A program made the translations under genes and the position numbers. Below the pieces are notes generated by a model. That model made no database searches and was not told where the DNA came from. It worked only from the letters and a program-made list of their open reading frames with translations. From Choristoneura fumiferana (Eukaryota; Arthropoda; Insecta; Lepidoptera; Tortricidae), in contig NC_133495.1 of the NCBI RefSeq assembly GCF_025370935.1, positions 6,880,549-6,944,548 on the forward strand: a stretch of 64,000 nucleotides of DNA, given 5' to 3'. Shown one piece after another: positions 58,101 to 64,000 of the stretch (position 1 is the first letter of the stretch; each line of letters starts with the position of its first letter).

Positions 58101-60272
58101 GTGAATGAAAATGATCTAAACACTCTAATTGCCATGGCAGTAGAGTTCATTTGTTAGTTCTTTACCTCCAAAGCATAAATTCCTTTTAGCGATTCACCGA
58201 ATCGCATTTCACCTCAAACTATCGAAATTTAAATAAAACCTTGTACTTGACGCAATTTTTTGCGAAGCTTTTTACAGTAGTATAAGTAATTAATTTGTAG
58301 CATCTCATTTTTCGTGTAGTATTTTACCCTAGACGCATTTCGCCGCGACCAATGTTTGCCTGGGAGACTAATTAATTTGACAAAAAAAATAAACGATAGT
58401 GATTCGGTGAATCGTTACAAGAAATTTATATTTTTGAGGTAAAGAACTAACAAATAGTAGAGTCGTGTGTAGATAATTTTGAGCATTATAACCGCTCGTC
58501 CTTTCTGGTGCTGACGGTTCATACGAGCACCCTTAGAGTAAGTTTTCGGTTACAAAATACGTCTCGATCGCGTTCGCGTTAAAATCTCAATTTGTATGCA
58601 AACACGAACAGCGCCTCTAGCGGAACGTTTGCGATGTTCGTGTTTCCATACAAATTGAGATTTTAACGCGAACGCGATCGAGACGTATTTTGTAACCGAA
58701 AACTTACACTAAGGGTACAGGTATTATTTTTAAAACGTTTATTTACCGCTATACACTTTCGTTATAGACACAGAATAGATAATTGCTATAGAGTAGGTAT
58801 TTGACGACACTATTTGAAGATACAGTTCTATTAAAACCATTTTATTTTAGTAACACTACAAGTACTTTTTTTAGTACTTGATTTTTGTAACGAACAGCTA
58901 ATTGTGTTCCAACAAGTGACGTAACGTCATACTTCAGTATTACCTTACAAAATCTATAAGGGGAATCCTTCTTGGGGAATCGCATTTTCACAAATCATAA
59001 AAAAGTAAGCATCTGCGAGAAAAAAAAAACTTCGTCACTTCACGCCTACTTCACGCAAGGCAAGGTCTAGACGTCTGTCGCTACGGGAGACCTTCCCGCA
59101 AGTGCTGTGCCGCTAGTACTTTTGGTCAAGGACATACAACAAGTCTAGACTTTTGCGCAGTTTAGCTCCTACGTACGCTGCCGTCTTAGTCATAAGGGTG
59201 CCGAATAGTTCTAGATTTGAACTATTTACAAACACTTAGGCATCCTAGACCATCTTTAAGCCTGAAATAACCTCTTAGTACTTCTGACATACTGGTAGTG
59301 CTAGTCGAAACTACAGAAAATCTAGATTTCCTAGGTCGTACGTAGCGTAACCTAGATTATGTCTATATCTGCCTAGCTAGATCGTATAGGAAAGCCGTTG
59401 GAATAACTCTTTGGGGTTATGCATTGCTGGTTAAAAACGCGTGCCATTTCTGAGTTCCTAGAGTCTGAATTCCTAGTCTAGTGTCACGACTAAGAACTGT
59501 TTCGATACAAAATGAAAATTTGCAATGTCAGTTAAGTATAACTCCATTCAAATAATACAAATTAACTTTAATAAATTTTACAAAGTAACTTTATTTGTTT
59601 TATGTTATTAATAGTAAGTACGTATAAAATGTAAATTAGGTATATACTTTAAATGTATAAGGAGCTTGCTACTCTATCGTATTGGGTAACTGTAATGATA
59701 GATGTAATGTTTATTAGAAATAAAATAAAATAAACTAATAACTATAAAAGTTTGATTCGCGCTGTCATCGTTCATCCACCATTACCTCTCATATTTCGTT
59801 TTCTAGAATTTTTTTACCGTACAACGGCAAAAACTACTAGACACTGGCAAAATTGTCCTCCGATGGACAGAGCCATATTTTTTTAAAGAAACAACAACAA
59901 CAACTATAAAAGTTACTATACATGTATTTTGAGTTTACGCGACAGCGCTCTTGGAACCGACGCTTTTTTATCGAGCACTGTTGGATATTTGAAGTTGATT
60001 TAGATGTTTCACGCAGGTCAAATTGGGTTTTTATCATCATCATCCCAGCCTATATACGTCCCACTGCTGGGCACAGGCCTCTTCTCAGAATGAGAGGGCA
60101 GTATAAAGGGATTTTTAATGAAATTGGGCTTTATCTGATAAAATAAATATACTTACATCAACACTTTCCATGTGGATTTCAGCTTTCGGTGCAGGAGCTT
60201 GTAGTTTTCGGTTATCTTGAATATTTCGTTCTTTGACACGTCGAATAATATCGTCTTGACTGTGGCCTTCAT
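49012..60272 (-). CDS. IFT52: Intraflagellar transport protein 52 (IFT52), complete, 9 exons
   Basis: Coding exons in transcript order: 60272-60157, 57241-57024, 56229-56094, 55485-55337, 53781-53633, 52458-52311, 51454-51351, 50816-50675, 49175-49012. They total 1326 nt, giving 441 residues against 437 in human. IFT52 is a core subunit of the IFT-B complex that carries cargo along ciliary axonemes; in insects it is needed for ciliated sensory neurons and probably sperm. Matches along the whole length include ILFDVSKNEIFKITENYK, DGGEERMNTNINFFLEEYG, YHKFYHPKECHISNGILNR, FVYPYGATLTVKRPA, GSGHFFADQYLE, LHLNPVDVEDPD, VKHEPLRLIAPQFETPFPPL and FPPTFREPPPPPLELFDLDE, ending in a LEYLVRECG/ATYKKL coiled segment. 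The N-terminal half is the GIFT-type domain; the C-terminal part binds IFT46 in other species. Oddities are a GC-AG intron and a duplicated exon 6. Confidence 0.96.
49206..49435 (+). mobile_element. tRNA-headed SINE (second family)
   Basis: Head GAGCCGTTGTGGCCTAGTGG and box B GTGGGTTCAAA; ends with a TGATGATGAG run. It begins 31 bp upstream of exon 9 on the transcript, in the last IFT52 intron. Confidence 0.7.
50675..50816 (-). CDS. IFT52: IFT52 exon 8
   Basis: Acceptor GGTTTCTGCAG, donor GTTCGTCT, phase 0 to phase 1. Encodes VFPPTFREPPPPPLELFDLD and EALSSERAQLARLANKC, aligned with the human FPPSFRELPPPPLELFDLDE segment. The donor is weak but is the only one in frame before a stop. Confidence 0.92.
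51351..51454 (-). CDS. IFT52: IFT52 exon 7
   Basis: Acceptor TTTGTGTTTCAG, donor GTAAATAG, phase 1 to phase 0. YDALGVKHEPLRLIAPQFET matches the human NVKHEPLQLIQPQFET block. Confidence 0.95.
51883..51999. mobile_element. CTACGAAACTCGAAG foldback MITE (copy 3)
   Basis: GCTACGAAACTCGAAGTTCG mirrors CGAACTTCGAGTTTCGAGTTT and CGTAGTAGCCC. The centre is ACTATTTAATACGAGAGCGA. It abuts the exon 6 duplication array. Confidence 0.75.
52014..52310 (-). repeat. Degenerate tandem copies of the IFT52 exon 6 3' half, in intron 6
   Basis: Read on the minus strand, three decayed copies of the end of exon 6 follow the true donor. Each has a GGACCGGCGCCGC or similar block, a CTCTTC...CTGAAC or GTTGAAC core, and a donor-like end. 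The donor-like sites (GTAAGT at 52310, GTGAGT at 52216 and 52128, GTAGGT at 52013) are 94, 88 and 115 bp apart. They lack convincing acceptors and partly lose the reading frame, so they are probably not spliced exons. Confidence 0.75.
52311..52458 (-). CDS. IFT52: IFT52 exon 6 (proline-rich, source of local tandem copies)
   Basis: Acceptor GTTTGTGCAG, donor GTAAGTAC, phase 0 to phase 1. Encodes INEYRTIGDTMWLSTVPLPE, then a Pro/Ala-rich stretch, then HALFTWRLFSLNLAR. The Pro-rich middle replaces the Arg/Glu-rich linker of vertebrate IFT52 and is very GC-rich. The 3' half recurs in the adjacent intron. Confidence 0.9.
53633..53781 (-). CDS. IFT52: IFT52 exon 5
   Basis: Acceptor TTTCCGCAG, donor GTAAGCTC, phase 1 to phase 0. 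KLFVIGSGHFFADQYLE corresponds to KLAVLGSCHMFSDQYLD of human IFT52, and LHLNPVDVEDPD to IHLNQIDAEDPE. Confidence 0.96.
54620..54704. repeat. 85-bp near-perfect palindrome
   Basis: Arms ATATTAAATGATATTATTGT, AACGGATAACTCACATCTTA meet at AACCGGTT and repeat in reverse with a 2-nt indel and few mismatches. Confidence 0.85.
55028..55164. mobile_element. TA-target MITE (sister of 43976)
   Basis: TACAGTCAACTCCATTAATA mirrors TATTGGTGCTGGTGGCTGTA, with the shared internal AAAATATCTGACACGTTCTA. Confidence 0.75.
55337..55485 (-). CDS. IFT52: IFT52 exon 4 (ends at a GC splice donor)
   Basis: Acceptor CATGTACCAG. Encodes EEPATPNFVYPYGATLTVKR, PAAAILSSSDVCYPV and KRPVAALYTSEKSG. The only donor that keeps the IFT52 frame is GGAG followed by GCAAGT (55336-55331), a textbook GC-AG donor. 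Splicing there recreates the family's GGKL motif with exon 5. Confidence 0.93.
56094..56229 (-). CDS. IFT52: IFT52 exon 3
   Basis: Acceptor GGTGACCCAG, donor GTAAGTTA, phase 1 to phase 2. Encodes DCVVRAKYHKFYHPKECHIS, NGILNRAVTKQIMKMPNY and ASESDDY. Confidence 0.95.
56745..56990 (-). mobile_element. Minus-strand SINE/LINE-tail composite
   Basis: Contains GTGTGCAGGTTTCCTCGCGA and CCTCGGAGGTGCGAGGCCGG plus a decayed TACGTCCCAC..GGCACAGGCC segment. Confidence 0.45.
57024..57241 (-). CDS. IFT52: IFT52 exon 2
   Basis: Acceptor AAATTTCAG, donor GTACGTTA, phase 2 to phase 1. Contains ILVVPGPQNVFTDDELACLK, VVERGDSVLVAMTDGGEER and TNINFFLEEYGIVVNN. Confidence 0.97.
57717..57943 (+). repeat. Full-length ACTAGCCGTTGCCCGCGACT repeat
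   Basis: Starts ACTAGCCGTTGCCCGCGACT, contains GAATTTCATCTGAATCGGTT and ends GCATTTATAATATTAGTGAG, the shortest complete copy in the window. Confidence 0.65.
57961..58068. mobile_element. TA-target MITE (third copy of the 29138 family)
   Basis: TATAGGTAGAGTCATTCACG to GTCTTCGTGGATGGCGCTAG, then GTATA. Confidence 0.75.
58147..58455. mobile_element. hAT-like MITE with 8-bp target duplication
   Basis: Ends ATTTGTTAGTTCTTTACCTC and its complement. AGTAGAGT flanks it at 58139-58146 and 58456-58463. It has inserted in an older repeat (TACAATCTGCAGCAGAAGTG ... TTCTGGTGCTGACGGTTC, about 58083-58518). Confidence 0.75.
58526..58718. mobile_element. GTACCCTTAGTGTAAG foldback MITE (copy 3)
   Basis: Arms as in copies 1 and 2, but the loop reads CAGCGCCTCTAGCGGAACG, the reverse complement of copy 2, so it is inserted in the other orientation. 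Confidence 0.75.
59067..59481. repeat. CTAG-motif cluster in IFT52 intron 1
   Basis: Fourteen CTAG tetranucleotides (59067, 59113, 59145, 59211, 59245, 59301, 59322, 59331, 59352, 59373, 59377, 59458, 59473, 59478), many as TCTAGA or CCTAGA, in about 415 bp. Chance predicts about two. Confidence 0.7.
60157..60272 (-). CDS. IFT52: IFT52 exon 1
   Basis: The ATG at 60272-60270 gives MKATVKTILFDVSKNEIFKI and then TENYKLLHRKLKSTWKVL, aligning from the start of human IFT52. Donor GTAAGTAT, phase 2. Confidence 0.95.
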
Positions 60273-60357
60273 TTTAGAGCTTTTGTAGGTTTTCAAATTA
60301 TTTGTTTTCTGTTTTAGCAACAGCGGCTGATGTCATGTCGGCGCTGTTGTCATACTA

Positions 60358-60372
60358 GGTTGCTTAGCAACC
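60358..60372. promoter_or_regulatory. X-box (RFX-type site) in the IFT52 promoter
   Basis: GGTTGCTTAGCAACC is two inverted GTTGCT/AGCAAC half-sites with a 1-nt spacer. It starts 86 bp upstream of the IFT52 ATG. RFX factors control ciliary genes, including IFT genes, through such promoter-proximal X-boxes in nematodes, flies and vertebrates, so the position and match are what is expected. Confidence 0.75.
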
Positions 60373-60469
60373 AATTTTTTTGTTGTCAATGGAATAAGGC
60401 ATGTATACATGTTATACATAACATTCTGCCACTTAGCCCCTTTAACTGATTTTTGGGGTATCACGGGTC

Positions 60470-60592
60470 ACAATGTTTTAGACTATCGCGGTCATTACAA
60501 ATTTTATGATTTAAATTCGGGTTTTGCTCCGCGTAACTTGATATTAGAGAAGCTCGATATTTCAACAAAACCCGAATTTCAATCATAAAATG
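60470..60592. mobile_element. Foldback MITE (GACTATCGCGGTC ends)
   Basis: TTTTATGATTTAAATTCGGG then TTTTGCTCCGCG at the left mirrors CCCGAATTTCAATCATAAAA at the right. It lies about 100 bp beyond the IFT52 X-box. Confidence 0.6.
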
Positions 60593-60624
60593 ACGGGTCA
60601 GTTTTATTAAAAAGGTACCTAAAT

Positions 60625-60880
60625 TATAATAATAATAATAATGTTTATTGTACTCAAAAAGAAGTGTTACAAGTAACATAAACTTAAGTTTGTACAAAAG
60701 GGTCTTAAGTAAGTGGTCGAGCTTTCGACCCCTAAACTAGGTTTAAACCTGTGCCTTAGGGGCTTGAGTTCGTCCTCTTGAGTACTCCCAAAGGGGTAAT
60801 TTAAGTTCCTCTAAATTGGTTCAGCAATTATTTCATCCACCTCTTTCATCACCACCAACATATTTTTGAAATCTGTTAAA
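60625..60880 (-). mobile_element. LINE 3' end with ATT-repeat tail
   Basis: The minus strand runs from TGAACCAATTTAGAGGAACT through AACTTAAGTTTATGTTACTT to AATAAACATTATTATTATTA, a polyadenylation-like end followed by a (ATT)n tail. Confidence 0.5.
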
Positions 60881-62044
60881 GTTAAGTTATAATCATAGTG
60901 CTTTGTCAATGAGTGTTGAATACGATAATGAAAGTAGACAACGGAAGAAAGACGAACTAATATTTGAAATGCAAAATCAAAAACGTAATTTACAAAGAAA
61001 GCGGCACTCTTATTTAATTTTATAGATACTCTTGTATTGTATCTTAGCTTAACAGCTTAGTTAGCTAAATAAAACAAGACAGTATTTTGTGAAATAATAT
61101 ATTTTTTATTTACAACTCGAATAATCATAACTTTCGAATTAAATTTAATATTTCTAGAATAAGCCTGGATCTGCTTAGGTCTATAATTTTTTTATTCTAT
61201 GTTATTTACAAGTGACCAATTTAACTAGTTTAAAATATTGCTAATTACTGTACCTATTGCAACTGATAAGAATCAGAAGTAACGAAATATAAGCAGTTTT
61301 GAATATTGTTAGAAAAATAATGTAAAAAGTCTGTTTCATTCGGAGTAAAGATTCTCAAAAAGTTATACATAAAAAATGGTTTAAAACACTCACCAAAGAC
61401 AAGAATAAACGGATGACACCAGAGCCCATCACTCCATCAGTTCGATCTACTCTAACATATTTTGGTTACAATGAGTTAAAATGAGTAAGATAATTATAAT
61501 TGTTTCGTCATTTGTAGATTGCCAGTACTATTTTGAATAGATAACAGCTTAGTCTACTTAGTAACAAGGTTATAATCATCTGACATGTTTTTCTATGGGC
61601 GTGTACACGAAAAATCGTGTCGGTATTTTCATGCCGGTATTATCCGGGCCGGTAAATAGTGCCACCAATTTCACTATTTCCTTGTCTTTGGTCTGAGACC
61701 CAAAACACGGTCGCTTATTGCGTCGAATGACCTCACTGAAATGTTGTCTATGGAAACAAGATGGCGTGTTTTAAAAACATCAATTGATCAAGACTCAAAT
61801 TGTAACTATGAACTTTTGAACTTTACCGCTTTTCAACCTTTAACTAATGGTAATTTAGTTAAATAATTAAAGTACAAAAGTGTACAGCCATACTTTAACG
61901 CTAACTACACCACAGACGACACAATACAATGTACGCTACCGAACAGATGTCGTAGAAGGAAAAGGTACTATGTTTCCGTTTTGCTCACTCCAATAAAATA
62001 TGAACAAGAATATTATGTAGGTAACGTACACATGAAAGCCATGG

Positions 62045-62215
62045 CTAACTGGCAGTTTAATTTAAAACTGTGAATATTTCAGGATTCATTTCTGGACCAT
62101 CGTGCAGAACCCTTTAGGTTAGGTTAGTTTTATAAAAATCCCGAAATATTTACAGTTTCAGAAATATTAAACAGTTGCGAAATGAATCATGTTGCCAAAC
62201 GTTAGTGAATTCATT
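62045..62215. mobile_element. Foldback element with embedded TTAGG units (copy 1)
   Basis: AAACTGTGAATATTTCAGGA mirrors TCCCGAAATATTTACAGTTT. The centre holds CCTTTAGGTTAGGTTAG. It ends TTGCCAAACGTTAG. Confidence 0.65.
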
Positions 62216-63068
62216 TACCCTCTCCCAACTCCCAACCACTTGTTGTGAGTGTGAGTGTTATTAGTCGGAGACAGATAGCATGTGTCTGTCTTTTTTGCTG
62301 TAGCCAAAATCACTCTAGATAGTTTTCTACTTTGTTACAAAAAAGAGGTAGTTTTATGAACTGCACTTATTGCAGTTTTCAGCAATGGGTACTAGGAGCT
62401 CATAGCTTACAAGAATAATAAAATTTAGGTCGCATTGTCAGTTTCTAGTTTTTATACCGCGGAGACAAAGTTTCGTACAATCACATTAACAGGACCTCTC
62501 ACCACATTCACTTGCCCACAAGTAGTCAAAACTGGTTTTCAAGAGGCCAGGAGAACATTAATCAAGTACGCCCATACTACCCATAAACAGCATGCCTGTA
62601 CAAAGCTGTCTCTATTTGTAAATATTCACTCATGTGTCTGTCATCAAAAAATAACCAGTTTTTTTATAACCACTTACAAAATTTCCTAAAAACTTTCAAT
62701 AAAATAAATCTGTACATTGTAGAATAAAACTTACTAAATAGGAATGGACTCTTAGCATTCTCTCGCGAGATCTTCTACAATTTTAATAAATATATACAAA
62801 AAAAAGTTAAGATTTAACTTTCATAGGTTTTTGAGCTGACTTTGAGCTTTTAAAACTAAATAATAACTAATGTAGTGACGCGAAAAGGGCTCCGTATTAA
62901 CTAGGTATTTTTTATAATAATGTACTTAAATCAGGAGCCCCGTATCACTAGTAATATGATATGATATCGATCATTTTTTTACAATTACTTTGTAGTAGTT
63001 TTACAATCTTTCGTCCCTTTTAGTCTACATAGTATAATTATATCGTTCTTAGGCTGCACAGTTACAGT

Positions 63069-63318
63069 AGGGCTACTACGAAACTCGAAACTCGAAGTTC
63101 GTGTGATGCGGTCCCTCTGACACTTATTCTATTTAATATGAGAGCGAGAGGGACGGTACGATACGAACTTCGAGTTTCGAGTTTCGTAGTAGCCCTGCAG
63201 GCTCTATACCATGAAGTGCAAAACTCGAACTTCGTATGTTGCCGTCCCGCTGACGCTTATGTCATTTAATACGCGAGTAAAAGGGATGGTGCGATGCGAA
63301 CTTCGGAGTAGTAGCCCA
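63069..63318. mobile_element. Two adjacent CTACGAAACTCGAA foldback MITEs (copies 4 and 5)
   Basis: 63069-63196 is a well-preserved copy from AGGGCTACTACGAAACTCGA to TTTCGTAGTAGCCCT. 63205-63318 is a diverged relative (GTGCAAAACTCGAACTTCGT ... GCGAACTTCGGAGTAGTAGC) in tandem. Confidence 0.65.
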
Positions 63319-63619
63319 TCTGATTATTAAATGTTTTTCCATCGTATTTTGTCGGATAAATTCGTTTTTATATTGCTCTCTCAACTAGCTTACTGAAGTT
63401 TACTGAAGCTAATATACCAATATACGAATTTTTCCGATAAAACACGACGGCAAAACATTATTCACTACATATCTCTACCTGAGCTAAACGGTGTGCTAGG
63501 AAAGAAATCACAAACAGTAAGATGGACAGCTGTGTTTACAAAATGATCCACCACCTGAGAAATGGTTCCGAAAGATTGCATTGCAAAATGAACTCCATGC
63601 GCGAGTACTGCCTTTTCGC

Positions 63620-63855
63620 AACGTAACGTTTGGCAACCTGTTTCATTTCGCAACTTCTCATTTCGCAAACTCTAAAACTGTAAATATTTAAGGATTTATT
63701 TCAGGGCCATCGTGTAGAACCCTTTAGGTTAGGTTAGGTTAGTTTTATAAAAATCCTGAAATATTTATAGTTTCAGAAATATTAAACAGTTGGGAAATGA
63801 AAAGTTGCGAAATGAAATGTTGCGAAATGAAACAGGTTGCCAAACGTTATTCGCC
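63620..63855. mobile_element. Foldback element with embedded TTAGG units (copy 2)
   Basis: Outer ends TAACGTTTGGCAACCTGTTT and AAACAGGTTGCCAAACGTTA are perfect complements. The inside repeats the 62045 element with three TTAGG units. Confidence 0.8.
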
Positions 63856-64000
63856 AAAACATTAGTAAACCCTCTATGCGAAAGCTTTTAGATTCAACAC
63901 GGCTGAATACATGGCTACGGAACTGCCGGACTCTATTCGAATTGACAAATTAACGTAAGGGTCTCCCCACATCAAAAAACGCAGTCCACGCAATAGCGAA

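Larger units (their letters stand above)
60273..64000. other. Region upstream of IFT52 without a recognised gene
   Basis: After the IFT52 promoter the sequence holds a MITE (60470-60592), a LINE tail (60625-60880), about 1.1 kb with nothing recognisable (60900-62040), and further foldback elements to the end of the window. No exon with family resemblance was found on either strand. Confidence 0.5.

Overview
This is a stretch of insect nuclear DNA, almost certainly from a moth or butterfly. It is AT-rich and has classical spliced genes with short exons. It is saturated with short non-autonomous elements: tRNA-headed SINEs, foldback MITEs, LINE tails and the abundant 'CCCGCGGCTTCGC...TTTATAATATTAGT' repeat, all of which I associate with Lepidoptera. 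No species can be named from sequence alone. There are no bacterial operons, CRISPR arrays or rRNA genes.

Three protein-coding genes can be reconstructed, with every intron phase matching. (1) Plus strand, 870-37143: a NOL4/NOL4L-type nuclear protein. It has 12 coding exons and 534 codons, with a roughly 23-kb first intron and a PTDLS motif near the C-terminus. The first exon is the least certain. (2) Minus strand, 60272-49012: IFT52, a core subunit of the intraflagellar transport B complex. It has 9 exons and 441 residues. Exons 4 and 5 are joined through a GC-AG intron, and a palindromic X-box (RFX-type site) lies 86 bp upstream of the ATG. The 3' half of exon 6 is followed by degenerate tandem copies that each carry a splice-donor-like sequence. 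(3) Minus strand, 48407-40572: a secreted, catalytically dead S1 serine-protease homologue. It has 7 exons and 583 residues, with an unusual lysine/arginine-rich N-terminal region of about 290 residues and a furin-type site. Its active-site His is Asn and its active-site Ser is Thr.

Layout: 1-869 is upstream sequence. 870-37143 is the NOL4-like gene, whose introns hold most of the repeats, including a near-perfect 31-copy, 32-bp minisatellite at 20641-21620. 37144-40571 is a repeat-poor, AT-rich stretch between two convergent genes, probably long 3' UTR sequence. 40572-48407 is the protease homologue, with MITEs in most introns. 48408-49011 is a 604-bp gap with a SINE and a TATA-containing promoter. 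49012-60272 is IFT52. 60273-64000 holds the IFT52 promoter and then only repeats and unassigned sequence.

The three genes do not form an obvious pathway: nuclear/transcriptional, ciliary and extracellular functions are simply neighbours. The most unusual material is the polybasic protease homologue, the amplified exon 6 of IFT52, the nested TA-target MITEs that reveal insertion history, a SINE copy carrying an inverted 5' arm between perfect 12-bp target duplications, and a local cluster of CTAG motifs in IFT52 intron 1.
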